A stretch of 42,683 nt of DNA from the NCBI GenBank assembly GCA_029981855.1, contig JARRCS010000020.1:1-42683 (forward strand), written 5' to 3'. Both the position numbers and the translations under genes were made by a program. This DNA comes from Halanaerobiales bacterium (GTDB lineage Bacteria > Bacillota > Halanaerobiia > Halanaerobiales > DTU029). This document shows, piece by piece, positions 1-7,297 of this stretch (its first letter is position 1; each line of letters opens with the position of its first letter). The notes under the pieces were generated by a model. The model was not told where the DNA came from and made no database searches. It saw only the letters and a program-made list of their open reading frames with translations.

Positions 1-40
1 AGGATGACCCATTTGATAAGTTTGCCTGATTTTTAACGGA

Positions 41-116
41 GATGAACCTTAGAGTCATCAAAAAATTTCCACTGAATCGGAAACATCTATTTGCAGTTTT
101 AAAAAAGAAATTCCTT
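41..116 (-). repeat. Dispersed leader repeat, copy A
   Basis: Positions 41-70 match 24324-24353 at 28 of 30 bases, and 71-116 match 4185-4230 with about six differences. Read on the minus strand it lies just downstream of a promoter (125-152), so it would be the 5' leader of a gene beyond the left edge of the window. It contains a small hairpin, GATGA-N9-TCATC, whose 24.3-kb counterpart keeps pairing through a G-U change. The function is unknown; it could be a mobile promoter/leader cassette or a MITE-like remnant. Confidence 0.6.
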
Positions 117-124
117 GGTATTAA

Positions 125-152
125 ATTATATCATAAAATATATAAAATGCAA
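125..152 (-). promoter_or_regulatory. Sigma-A promoter upstream of repeat copy A
   Basis: On the minus strand TTGCAT (147-152) and TATAAT (125-130) are separated by 16 nt. The promoter fires toward the left edge through repeat copy A. The same TTGCAT/TATAAT pair with a near-identical downstream leader precedes mltG at 4236-4264. The gene it drives is outside the window. Confidence 0.55.
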
Positions 153-228
153 TGTCAAAGAAACAGGTCGTTCCAGAAATCATCATTGTTCCAAAAAATT
201 ATCTAAAACAGCGAAATCTCTAAGAAAA

Positions 229-252
229 CAAAAAAGACCGGGTTTACCGGTC
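229..252 (-). terminator. Intrinsic terminator of sigK
   Basis: On the minus strand the stem GACCGG / CCGGTC with loop TAAAC is followed by TTTTTTG. The sigK stop codon TAA lies in the loop, so the terminator overlaps the end of the gene. Confidence 0.8.
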
Positions 253-936
253 CTGTTCATTAAAGAGCTTAGATAACTCCTCCACAGCCTTTTTCTCTAT
301 TCTGGAAACATAGGAGCGAGATATGCCAAGAATTGATGCCACCTCACTCTGGGTTAATTGTTTGCCGTCAAGCAAACCATACCTTAACTGGATTACCTTC
401 TTCTCTCTGGGTGATAAAAGGTCCAGCTTGCTATATAACTTCTCCTCATTGATCATCCTCTCCACCTTACTGATAACCGAGTCATCTTTTGTTTCCAGAA
501 TATCCAGTAAGGTTATCTCATTGCCTTCACGGTCCGCCCCGATGGACTCCTGCAGCAGCATCTCCTGATTCAATTTTTTGGTCGACCTGAGATGCATTAA
601 GATTTCATTTTCAATACAACGGGCAGCATAGGTGGCCAGTTTAGTATTTTTATTTTCATCATAGGTATTAATTCCTTTAATCAGGCCGATAGTCCCGATA
701 GATATCAGGTCCTCATTATCGGTATGAGCTGTATCGTATTTTTTTACTATATGAGCTACCAGTCTTAGATTATGTTCAATCAGAACGTTTCTGGCTAAAT
801 CACTACCTGCTTTCATCTCCCTCAGGTATTTTTCTTCCTCTTCAGGAGAAAGGGGTTCGGGAAAAATCTTACCATTCCTGATATATGATACTAATAATAA
901 AAACCCCTGTAGCAAGCCAGCTAAAACAGCTAACAA
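244..936 (-). CDS. sigK: RNA polymerase sporulation sigma factor SigK
   Basis: Mother-cell sigma factor for late sporulation. The 230-aa product has region 2 with NLRLVAHIVKKY and TIGLIKGI...TKLATYAARCIENEILM (about 56-114) and region 4 with a C-terminal helix-turn-helix SEVASILGISRSYVSRIEKKA. The N-terminal ~20 residues are hydrophobic (LAVLAGLLQGFLLLVSY), the pro-sequence known to tether pro-sigma-K to membrane until SpoIVFB cleaves it. The gene is uninterrupted, so no skin-type excision is needed, unlike in B. subtilis. The start is TTG at 936, with GGGGGTGAG upstream. Conserved IENEILMHLRSTKK and an intact pro-sequence favour sigK over sigE. Confidence 0.93.
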   Translation of the reverse strand: MLAVLAGLLQGFLLLVSYIRNGKIFPEPLSPEEEEKYLREMKAGSDLARNVLIEHNLRLVAHIVKKYDTAHTDNEDLISIGTIGLIKGINTYDENKNTKLATYAARCIENEILMHLRSTKKLNQEMLLQESIGADREGNEITLLDILETKDDSVISKVERMINEEKLYSKLDLLSPREKKVIQLRYGLLDGKQLTQSEVASILGISRSYVSRIEKKAVEELSKLFNEQDR

Positions 937-997
937 AAAAAGCTCACCCCCATTTTAAGTCTAAACTATATATATGAGGTGAGCCTGTAAAACGTGA

Positions 998-1219
998 TTA
1001 ACTTTCCAGGATATTTAGAGGAAATTTTTGCTTAAGGTCCTTAAGAATCTCCAGGACATCGGGCTTAGTACCGGCGGTCACATCCAAATAAAGGATTCCC
1101 TTCTCCCTTTTGTCAACCGTGACCATGGCTAGACCCTCATAAGATTTAAATACTTGATCTATAAAGACTATCTCACTCCTGGGTACCTTGATTTTAATCT
1201 TTTGTGTATCCTTCTCCAT
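998..1219 (-). CDS. DUF4911 family small protein
   Basis: A 73-aa protein of unknown function resembling the DUF4911 family. It is a compact alpha/beta protein with no signal peptide or membrane segment; the centre (EGLAMVTVDKREKGILYLDVTAGTK) looks like a small beta-sheet domain. The ATG at 1219 follows GGAGGAGAATAG and overlaps the 3' end of trhP by 26 nt, so the two are translationally coupled. It is last in the mltG-trmR-trhP operon, which suggests a link to tRNA wobble modification or cell wall work, but nothing in the sequence proves it. Confidence 0.75.
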   Translation of the reverse strand: MEKDTQKIKIKVPRSEIVFIDQVFKSYEGLAMVTVDKREKGILYLDVTAGTKPDVLEILKDLKQKFPLNILES

Positions 1220-2435
1220 CTATTCTCCTCCTGACCAGGTAATAGGGTTTTACCGGCCTGTCAACGGGAATCCGGATCAGTTCCTGAGGATGGGGGGCCT
1301 CGCTGACCTCTTCTCCCTCTTCATTAATAATATAACTTAAATCTACTGTAAAGCTTTCACAATCAGGTCCCATGATCTCCAGCCGGTCCCCCTGAATAAA
1401 TTTATGCCTTACCTCAACCACCGCTTCCTTAAAATCAGGAAGATAGTCCCTGACAATCCCCATAAAATCATAGCTGCGCCGGTAAGCAGAGCTTTGATAA
1501 TTATGCTCCCCGGGACCGGGTGGAGAAAAGAAGAAACCAGTAGTATAATCCCGGTGACTTACCTTTTTTAACTCTTCCAGCCATTCCGGCTTGAATTGAT
1601 AGGAAGTAGGGTCTTTGAAATAGCTGTCGATGGCCTGCCGGTAGACTGCAGTGACAGTGGCAACATAATGGAGGCTCTTCATCCTCCCCTCTATCTTCAG
1701 GCTATCAACCCCGGTCTCTACAACCTCAGGGATATGTTCTATTAAACAGAGGTCCCGGGAATTCATAATATAGGTTCCCTGCTCATCTTCAAACACGGGA
1801 TAATACTCCCCGGGCCTCTTTTCCTCCACCAGATAATACTTCCAGCGGCAGGAATGGGCACACCTGCCCCTGTTGGCATCCCGGTTGGCCATATAATTAC
1901 TTAAGAGACACCTGCCAGAATAGGAGATGCACATCGATCCGTGGATAAACATCTCCAGGGAGATATCCGTTTTCTTTCTGATCTCGATAATCTCATCTTT
2001 AGATAACTCTCTGGCCAGGATAACCCGCTCAACGCCCTGCTCAGCCCAAAAACGGACACTGGCCCAGTTAACGGCATTAGCCTGGGTACTCAGATGAAGG
2101 GGGAGTTGAATTCCTTCCTGCTTCAGAATACTAATAATACCCGGGTCAGAAATAATCAGGGCATCGACCCCTATCTCTTCTAGCTGGTGCAGATATTCAT
2201 CCAGTCCCACCAGGTCATCATTATGGGGAATCATATTTACCGTTATATAGATTCTACCTCCATGCTGATGGGCAAATTCCGTCCCCTCAACCAGCTCCTC
2301 CAGGGTAAAGTTATCTGCACCTTCCCTCAGCCCGTAATTATGACCGCCACAGTAAACGGCATCGGCCCCGTAGAGGATGGCCAGTTTGAGCTTTTCGAGA
2401 TTACCCGCCGGGGATAATAATTCTGGCTTTTGCAA
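1194..2435 (-). CDS. trhP: U32 family tRNA hydroxylation protein (TrhP/YrrO-like)
   Basis: A 413-aa peptidase-U32-type protein of the YegQ/YrrO (TrhP) group, which is involved in prephenate-dependent 5-hydroxylation of uridine-34 in tRNA. It carries the family signature EMFIHGSMC (161-169), and Cys169, Cys176, Cys192 and Cys196 are placed as the iron-sulfur ligands of the family. IEGRMKS follows further on. The neighbour upstream is the methyltransferase TrmR, which methylates the product, giving mo5U34, so the pair forms one pathway. The start is TTG at 2435. Its ribosome binding site is poor and a GC-rich hairpin (2443-2464) sits directly upstream. Only one U32 paralog is visible here, against two (yrrN, yrrO) in B. 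subtilis. Confidence 0.88.
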   Translation of the reverse strand: MQKPELLSPAGNLEKLKLAILYGADAVYCGGHNYGLREGADNFTLEELVEGTEFAHQHGGRIYITVNMIPHNDDLVGLDEYLHQLEEIGVDALIISDPGIISILKQEGIQLPLHLSTQANAVNWASVRFWAEQGVERVILARELSKDEIIEIRKKTDISLEMFIHGSMCISYSGRCLLSNYMANRDANRGRCAHSCRWKYYLVEEKRPGEYYPVFEDEQGTYIMNSRDLCLIEHIPEVVETGVDSLKIEGRMKSLHYVATVTAVYRQAIDSYFKDPTSYQFKPEWLEELKKVSHRDYTTGFFFSPPGPGEHNYQSSAYRRSYDFMGIVRDYLPDFKEAVVEVRHKFIQGDRLEIMGPDCESFTVDLSYIINEEGEEVSEAPHPQELIRIPVDRPVKPYYLVRRRIDGEGYTKD

Positions 2436-2442
2436 AATTGTT

Positions 2443-2464
2443 GCCCGGGAGTTTAAAGCCCGGG
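2443..2464 (-). promoter_or_regulatory. GC-rich hairpin between trmR and trhP
   Basis: A perfect 7-bp stem GCCCGGG / CCCGGGC with a short loop overlaps the trmR stop codon and ends 7 nt before the TTG start of trhP. The trailing AACAATTTTG is a weak T-tract. It could attenuate transcription or limit trhP translation; there is no direct evidence. Confidence 0.4.
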
Positions 2465-3097
2465 CTCCACCTCCCTATCATTCTTTTTAACACTCAAGGC
2501 AATTCCATCACCAATAGGAATAATACTCGTATCCAGAAGGTGATGGTGGGTAACAATATCTATATATTCCTTTAGATTATTTACCATGGTTCTCCTCTTA
2601 TGTTTAACCGGTCCTTCCTGCTGGACATAACCGCGATATAAGACGTTATCGGCAACAATCACACCGCCTGGCGGTATAATCTCCATTAGAGGGTCGAGGT
2701 AATTAATATACTGCCCCTTAGCCGCATCGATAAAGACCAGGTCAAACTCCCGCCTTAAATAGGGGATTATCTCCAGGGCATCCCCGATTTTGAGATTGAT
2801 CTGTTCCCTCAGACCGTAGAACTCAAAGTTTTCCCGGGCCTCAAAAGCCCTCTCCTCATCTATTTCGATAGTTACCACCTCAACCCCTCTACCAGCTGCC
2901 CTGGCCATCCAGATAGTAGAATACCCGATGGCAGTACCGATCTCCAGTATTCTTTTGGGCCTGGTAGCCCTGATTAGTACCTTCAGAAACTGGCCAACCT
3001 CCGGAGAGATAATCGGTATATATCTCTCCCTTGCCCTTTTTTCTATATTCTTCATAAACTCATCTCTTTCCGGCAGAAAAGAACTGGCATCACTCAT
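2453..3097 (-). CDS. trmR: tRNA 5-hydroxyuridine methyltransferase
   Basis: A 214-aa class I SAM-dependent O-methyltransferase of the O-methyltransferase-3 family (YrrM/TrmR). In Bacillus it makes 5-methoxyuridine at tRNA position 34. The SAM-binding loop RILEIGTAIGYSTIWMA is at 49-65, the acidic residue after strand 2 is in TIEIDEE (77-82), and FIDAAKGQY (122-130) and VADNVL (148-153) supply the predicted metal ligands. It overlaps mltG by 8 nt and precedes trhP, which makes its substrate. The mltG-trmR-trhP order is as in B. subtilis yrrL-yrrM-yrrN/O, which supports TrmR over catechol-type methyltransferases. Confidence 0.88.
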   Translation of the reverse strand: MSDASSFLPERDEFMKNIEKRARERYIPIISPEVGQFLKVLIRATRPKRILEIGTAIGYSTIWMARAAGRGVEVVTIEIDEERAFEARENFEFYGLREQINLKIGDALEIIPYLRREFDLVFIDAAKGQYINYLDPLMEIIPPGGVIVADNVLYRGYVQQEGPVKHKRRTMVNNLKEYIDIVTHHHLLDTSIIPIGDGIALSVKKNDREVEPGL

Positions 3098-4094
3098 TAT
3101 TCGACCTCAACTCTCTCTGCAGTAACAGGTGTTCCCTGTAGGTTTTAGAAAACTTGTGACTGCCATCAGGCAGGGCAAAATAAAAGAGATAATCAACATC
3201 AGCAGGATTTAAAGCCGCTTCAATAGAGCTATCACCCGGGCTGCAGACAGGCCCGGGGGGTAAGCCAGGAAAACGGTAGGTATTATATAATGAATCCACC
3301 TCCAGATCACGGTAGAGAATCCTTTCCTTCCTCTCCGGGAGAACATACTGAATACTGGCATCGAGCTGCAGTAACATCCCCTTCTCCAGCCGGTTATAGA
3401 TAACCGCAGCAATTAAGGGTTTTTCTTCCTCCAGTTTCGCCTCCTTTTCAATTAAAGAAGCAATAGTCATTATCTCATAGGGGGAATATTCGCTATCTTC
3501 AGTTTCCAGCTTTAACCTTTCCCACCATTTCTCTTCAAATTCATCTAAAATAACCTTGAAAATCCGGTCAGGAGTATAATCCTTTGGTATAATATATGTA
3601 TCGGGATAGAGAAATCCCTCTACAGCATACTTCTGACCGGAATTTTTAGCCAGCAGGTAAGGTTTAGCAAAGTCCGAACCTGCTATCTTTAAAAAATCCT
3701 CCATACTGTAAGGAGTCTTAGTGGCTAATCGCTCCGCTATCTCCTCTACAGTGTAGCCCTCAGGGATGGTTACCTTAAAGGTTGCCACCCTACCCTCAAC
3801 TAAGATGGCAATAACTTCCTTTAGGTTATAAGAGGGTTTTAACTGATAAAAACCGGCCTGCAATTTATCATCAATACCTTTTATCATAAGCAATAGGTTA
3901 AATAAGAATTTGGACTTAATTAAACCATAATTATAGAGTTTTTCTCCAATCTGACTACTCGTACTACCCGATTTTATTCTAAGATCGATCAACTGATTAT
4001 TATTCCTGGCAACGGGTTCCATTAAATAACCAAGCCTTAAGATTCCGGTAATTATAATAATGATTAATAAAAAAATCTTGCCGGCTTTCTTCAC
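3090..4094 (-). CDS. mltG: Endolytic murein transglycosylase MltG
   Basis: A 334-aa YceG-like lytic transglycosylase that cuts nascent glycan strands and so ends peptidoglycan polymerisation. An N-terminal membrane anchor (about 6-24) is followed by a LysM-like segment with SGSTSSQIGEKL and IPEGYTVEEIAERLA. The catalytic domain has IASLIEKEA with the catalytic Glu at about 216, then the conserved YNRLEKGM and LQLDASIQY. The start is GTG at 4094 after GGGGAGG. It is first in the operon with trmR and trhP, driven by the promoter at 4236-4264 through a long hairpin leader. Confidence 0.93.
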   Translation of the reverse strand: MKKAGKIFLLIIIIITGILRLGYLMEPVARNNNQLIDLRIKSGSTSSQIGEKLYNYGLIKSKFLFNLLLMIKGIDDKLQAGFYQLKPSYNLKEVIAILVEGRVATFKVTIPEGYTVEEIAERLATKTPYSMEDFLKIAGSDFAKPYLLAKNSGQKYAVEGFLYPDTYIIPKDYTPDRIFKVILDEFEEKWWERLKLETEDSEYSPYEIMTIASLIEKEAKLEEEKPLIAAVIYNRLEKGMLLQLDASIQYVLPERKERILYRDLEVDSLYNTYRFPGLPPGPVCSPGDSSIEAALNPADVDYLFYFALPDGSHKFSKTYREHLLLQRELRSNNE

Positions 4095-4148
4095 AATTTC
4101 CTCCCCTTGAACTTTAAATTAATGCCTCACTATCGTTCATAACTTTTA

Positions 4149-4217
4149 TAGAAAACTGCAAATAGATGTTAGAGAGATATCTCTACTGAATCGGAAACAC
4201 CTATTTATAGTTTTCTA
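4149..4217 (-). repeat. Dispersed leader repeat, copy B: long imperfect palindrome
   Basis: Arms 4149-4170 and 4196-4217 are inverted copies (about 20 of 22 pair counting G-U), with a perfect inner palindrome AGAGATATCTCT at 4173-4184. Half of it (4185-4230) matches repeat copy A. In the mltG transcript it would form a long 5' UTR hairpin. It may be the minimal palindromic form of the dispersed repeat. Confidence 0.65.
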
Positions 4218-4235
4218 AAAGGAAATTCTTATAAT

Positions 4236-4264
4236 ATTATATCAAAGGGAGGGAGATCATGCAA
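4236..4264 (-). promoter_or_regulatory. Promoter of mltG-trmR-trhP operon
   Basis: TTGCAT (4259-4264) and TATAAT (4236-4241) are spaced by 17 nt on the minus strand. The -35 box overlaps the stop codon of the preceding small gene. Downstream, the leader carries repeat copy B before the mltG start. Confidence 0.7.
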
Positions 4265-4556
4265 TTTTCTCTAGACGGGTACCATCTTTAATATGTATAT
4301 TCGCCTTGTCGATTACAGTAATAATTACCACCTTATTCAGTCTAACCTCAATAATTACAGCTATATCGTGTTCCTGATCAATAATAGCAATCTCCTCACC
4401 GCTGTTATTATATAATAAAACCTTATAATCAAGACCCTTAATCACTTCTTTGACAACCTGCTGATCGATCCGCCTTTCTTCCATCCTCTGCAGGGCATGG
4501 GTTGTACTTTCAATGCGAAAATCCTTATTAATAATTTCAAATTCTCCCAATAACAT
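4257..4556 (-). CDS. Small DUF4258-like protein
   Basis: A 99-aa cytosolic protein, beginning MLLGEFEIINKDFRIEST. THALQRMEERRID followed by a beta-rich second half (IAIIDQEHDIAVIIEVRLNKVVIITVID) resembles the DUF4258 fold, a compact RelE-like or nuclease-like scaffold in many small bacterial proteins. The ATG at 4556 was chosen because AGGGAGGTC lies 4 nt upstream; a longer reading frame to 4643 has no ribosome binding site and crosses the terminator at 4602-4640. It stands alone between two operons. The function is unknown; it could be an orphan toxin-like protein. Confidence 0.65.
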   Translation of the reverse strand: MLLGEFEIINKDFRIESTTHALQRMEERRIDQQVVKEVIKGLDYKVLLYNNSGEEIAIIDQEHDIAVIIEVRLNKVVIITVIDKANIHIKDGTRLEKIA

Positions 4557-4601
4557 AATAGACCTCCCTTTATCTCTTTTAATAACAGTATTACCATTAT
4601 T

Positions 4602-4640
4602 AAAAAAAGATATACTGGAACAAATTGGCCCAGTATATCT
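4602..4640 (-). terminator. Intrinsic terminator after the ruvX-DUF1292 operon
   Basis: On the minus strand an 11-bp stem AGATATACTGG / CCAGTATATCT with an 11-nt loop runs into TTTTTTTAA. It closes the alaS-to-DUF1292 gene run. Confidence 0.85.
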
Positions 4641-4668
4641 CAAGATAGAGGGAAGTCTATCTTAATAA

Positions 4669-4944
4669 TTAATCAAGCAATCCCAGATAAGCCTCTTTTA
4701 CCCGCTCAAACTCATTATCATCTTCAATCACACTGAGGATCTCCTGATCATCCTTCCGGATGACCTTCATAATATAAGCCTCTTCCTCTTCATCATCAAC
4801 AAGGTCTGCCGGAATCAGAATTATGTATTTATGATCATCAAGATAGATCTCATCTTCAATGACAAATCTATCCTCTCCTTCTTCATCCTGAAAAACCAGC
4901 TGACCATTCTCTTCATCAACCCAGTATTTTCCCATTTCGGCCAT
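4669..4944 (-). CDS. DUF1292 family protein (YrzB-like)
   Basis: A 91-aa highly acidic protein with the DUF1292 pattern (VDEENGQLVFQDEEGEDRFVIEDEI, then YIILIPADLVDDEEEEAYIMKVI). The function is unknown. The family nearly always follows ruvX, as here and as yrzB follows yrrK in B. subtilis. The ATG at 4944 has a strong AAGGAGGGGGG upstream. Last gene of its operon; a terminator follows. Confidence 0.88.
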   Translation of the reverse strand: MAEMGKYWVDEENGQLVFQDEEGEDRFVIEDEIYLDDHKYIILIPADLVDDEEEEAYIMKVIRKDDQEILSVIEDDNEFERVKEAYLGLLD

Positions 4945-4959
4945 GATTAACCCCCCTCC

Positions 4960-5382
4960 TTAATTTGATAACCGGTTCCTGGCATCCAGATAGGATTGGA
5001 GAATAATTGCTGCAGCCACCTGATCGATAACTACCTTCCTTTTTGCTCTGCTCAGATCGGCATTAATCAGGAGCTTCTCAGCCTCAACGGTAGAAAGCCT
5101 CTCATCCCAGAGTTTTATCGGCAGATCCAGTCTTTTTTTCAGGAAGTTAACAAACTGGCCGGTCTTTTCAGCCCTGGAACCGAGGGTCCCGTTCATATTT
5201 TTCGGTAATCCTATGATAATCTCACTCACCTGATAATCACTGATATATTTTTTTAGCTCTTCCAGGTCAGCATTGAGATTACTCCGCCTGATAACCCCTT
5301 TACTCTGAGCAGTTAAACCCAGGGCATCACTGATAGCTACACCTATAGTCTTGTCACCAAAATCCAGCCCCATCACCCGCAA
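4960..5382 (-). CDS. ruvX: Holliday junction resolvase-like / pre-16S rRNA nuclease
   Basis: A 140-aa YqgF/RuvX RNase H-fold nuclease. Members act in 16S rRNA 5' end maturation and have been proposed as Holliday junction resolvases. The acidic active-site residues are Asp7 (GLDFGDKTIGVA), Glu94 in DERLST (93-98) and Asp120 in VIDQVAAAIIL, with the conserved IIGLPKNMNG (56-65). The TTG start at 5382 fits the family N-terminus MRVMGLDFG. It lies 15 nt upstream of DUF1292 and 16 nt downstream of the baseplate-J-like gene, in one operon. Confidence 0.93.
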   Translation of the reverse strand: MRVMGLDFGDKTIGVAISDALGLTAQSKGVIRRSNLNADLEELKKYISDYQVSEIIIGLPKNMNGTLGSRAEKTGQFVNFLKKRLDLPIKLWDERLSTVEAEKLLINADLSRAKRKVVIDQVAAAIILQSYLDARNRLSN

Positions 5383-5398
5383 AGTTTAAAACCCCCAT

Positions 5399-6925
5399 TT
5401 AGTTTCTCTTAAATACCTGAAAACTATCCGGCTCCGATACCATTACTTTAATGGCAAAACCAAATCTGGGCAAACTATTGCCCCTTGTTTCAATCCTGTA
5501 TTCCTCAATATCAGATCTTCCCTGCAGAAATTTACTGGCGCTCTTGATATCCCTTCCCTGTAATTTTTTTATCAGTGCGGCAGAGTCTATTTTGGGAATA
5601 ACTGGAGCCAGCAGTTCTAATTTTATATTATACAGGCCCCTCTCCTTTTCTGCAAGTTTAAGTTCTTCAATATAAATTCCGGAGCTCAGCAACTGGAGGT
5701 TTTCCTGTAGATGATCCTGAAAGATGGTGGTAACTAACCTATCCAGTTCATTATTTCTTACGAGATACCCGCTGGCGGTAAGACTACCACTGGCCTGCAA
5801 AATATCGGCAACCTCACCTATTTGATGGTCAAAGGAGATCTCCGGGTTAGAGAAATTAATCTCCTCTTCAATTATCCGGTAATTCCCTCCCATCTCCTGA
5901 TAAAGCTTGGTAATCAGTCTACTTCTCAATTTCTCCTCCAAATTCTTCTTTAATCTCTCCTTATCCTCTTCAGTAACGATAGGAATTCTCTTATCCCTAC
6001 CCCCTCTGGTCGGCTCGGGATTTATTACATAGATATTTTCCAGTTCCTTGGTCAGTTTCTTTATTCTGCCCGTACTGACATTGCTGCCGCTTCCTTTTTG
6101 CAGGGCCTCAATTTTAACCTCTGCCTGTCCGGCTCTCATCCCTACCGGCAAATCCATCAGGTAATCAACCTCAAGTTTCGGTACCACCAGTTCCTTTACC
6201 GTCCTGAACTTAATTCCATCACCGGTTTCTACTATGGTACCGGCAGGGATTGTTACCTCTTTCTTACCTTCATTGATAAATTTGATCACACCTGTTGCTT
6301 TTGTTTCGCCAATCAGTTTTGCCCCGGTTGTCTTAACTTCATCCGTACAGGTAATATCAACTTCAATTTTATGTAAGGGTAAAACGTGGTTCTCCCAGTC
6401 TATCTGATTTATACTGGTTGAGCCGTAAAGTACAAGCTGCTCTTTAGCCTGTTTGACAACGGGTTTAATTTCAACGGTTGCGGTCGGATAAAGGAAATAG
6501 AGATAGGCCATTACCAGGATTAAAAAAATAAGGAAGAGACCAAAAATCCTGGGGAAAAGGCCAAAACCCTGCCTCCCATTCTTCTTTTCTACCCCTTCAT
6601 CATCATTATTTTCTTCGAGCCCGGCAGCCTCTGCCTGAAAGGGCATACCGCTCTCCAGGGCATTTAAATCGGGAAATATTTTAAAACCATAGTGACTGAC
6701 CTTATCAATGATTATGGGATCCGGATTGATAAAGACAATCTCTTTTTGAAATCTCTCGGCATACTGTTTTATTAGCTTCAGATTTATCGGACTGTTTAAT
6801 AATAACATCCGGTCATGAATAACCAGGGCCAGTTTTTTGGCCATTGTCCGCTTAAAAAGATCAATAAGATCATTTATTCCCTCTTCAAGATCAATATAAT
6901 AAACCCTGTAGTCTCTAACCTTCAA
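5399..6925 (-). CDS. Baseplate J/gp47-like membrane protein
   Basis: A 508-aa protein: an N-terminal ~95-aa cytoplasmic domain (NSPINLKLIKQYAERFQKEI is typical), a linker rich in Asn/Glu, one transmembrane segment (about 126-146, GLFLIFLILVMAYLYFLYP) and a large extracytoplasmic part with a baseplate-J-like section (TGVIKFINEGKKEVTIPAGT...GIKFRT). Annotated relatives in Firmicutes carry the same arrangement without being part of a phage; no other phage gene is nearby. The start is TTG at 6925. It follows the remains of an FtsA/PilM-like gene, suggesting the pair once worked together at the envelope. The role is unknown. Confidence 0.7.
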   Translation of the reverse strand: MKVRDYRVYYIDLEEGINDLIDLFKRTMAKKLALVIHDRMLLLNSPINLKLIKQYAERFQKEIVFINPDPIIIDKVSHYGFKIFPDLNALESGMPFQAEAAGLEENNDDEGVEKKNGRQGFGLFPRIFGLFLIFLILVMAYLYFLYPTATVEIKPVVKQAKEQLVLYGSTSINQIDWENHVLPLHKIEVDITCTDEVKTTGAKLIGETKATGVIKFINEGKKEVTIPAGTIVETGDGIKFRTVKELVVPKLEVDYLMDLPVGMRAGQAEVKIEALQKGSGSNVSTGRIKKLTKELENIYVINPEPTRGGRDKRIPIVTEEDKERLKKNLEEKLRSRLITKLYQEMGGNYRIIEEEINFSNPEISFDHQIGEVADILQASGSLTASGYLVRNNELDRLVTTIFQDHLQENLQLLSSGIYIEELKLAEKERGLYNIKLELLAPVIPKIDSAALIKKLQGRDIKSASKFLQGRSDIEEYRIETRGNSLPRFGFAIKVMVSEPDSFQVFKRN

Positions 6926-6952
6926 GATTCATCATTCTCCTCTCCGTTCTGG

Positions 6953-7111
6953 CTATTTCTGTCTTACTCTGCCAAAGCCGAGGATATGCTTTTCCTCATG
7001 ACTAAATTCAACAATTGCTGCCTTAAGGTATTCGGTTCCGATATCCAGAACCATCTGATAAGAGAAATTGCTTTTCCCCTTCCTTGTAAACAACTGATTG
7101 AAGAACCCCAT
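6953..7111 (-). pseudogene. Truncated FtsA/PilM-like ATPase fragment
   Basis: A 52-codon frame starting at ATG 7111 and ending in TAG. It holds the N-terminal signature of actin-like ATPases of the FtsA/PilM group (VLDIGTEYLKAAIVEF, then ILGFGRVRQ), which corresponds to the phosphate-1 loop. Intact relatives are several hundred residues, so all but the first tenth is gone; the baseplate-J-like gene starts 28 nt later. The fragment still has a plausible start and no internal stop, so recent deletion or retention as a short peptide are both possible. The assignment rests on this short motif. Confidence 0.6.
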
Positions 7112-7184
7112 AACTCCAAAAAGTAGTATTACCAGATTACCCCTATATTATTACCAAAATATTACTGCAATTTCACCAAGAAAG

Positions 7185-7270
7185 CCTCGCCCTTGTCTGC
7201 GTTACAAAAAGGAAGTGCAAATTCCCTATGGGAATCTTTGCTCGTGAGGTCAGGAACGGGCGGGGAGGTG
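7185..7270. repeat. Structured intergenic element with nested inverted repeats
   Basis: An outer stem CCTCGCCC (7186-7193) pairs with GGGCGGGGAGG near 7258-7268. Inside is a near-perfect hairpin GCAAATTCCC / GGGAATCTTTGC and a palindrome CTCGTGAG. The segment TGCGTTACAAAAAGGAAG resembles the loop of the hairpin units between pheS and pheT (TGCGTTAATAAAAAGAAGG). It fills most of the gene-free stretch 7112-7297. It is not a recognised RNA family and could be a REP-like element. Confidence 0.5.
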
Positions 7271-7297
7271 TCAACAATTATAGTTAATTGCTTATGT

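Noticed and set aside
5399-6925. Prophage baseplate gene
   Set aside because: No other phage genes nearby; it lies in the ruvX operon and has a membrane helix, so it is a cellular protein with a baseplate-J-like fold.
6815-7126. 103-codon plus-strand frame
   Set aside because: Antisense to the baseplate-J-like gene start and the FtsA/PilM-like fragment, which explain the coding signal.
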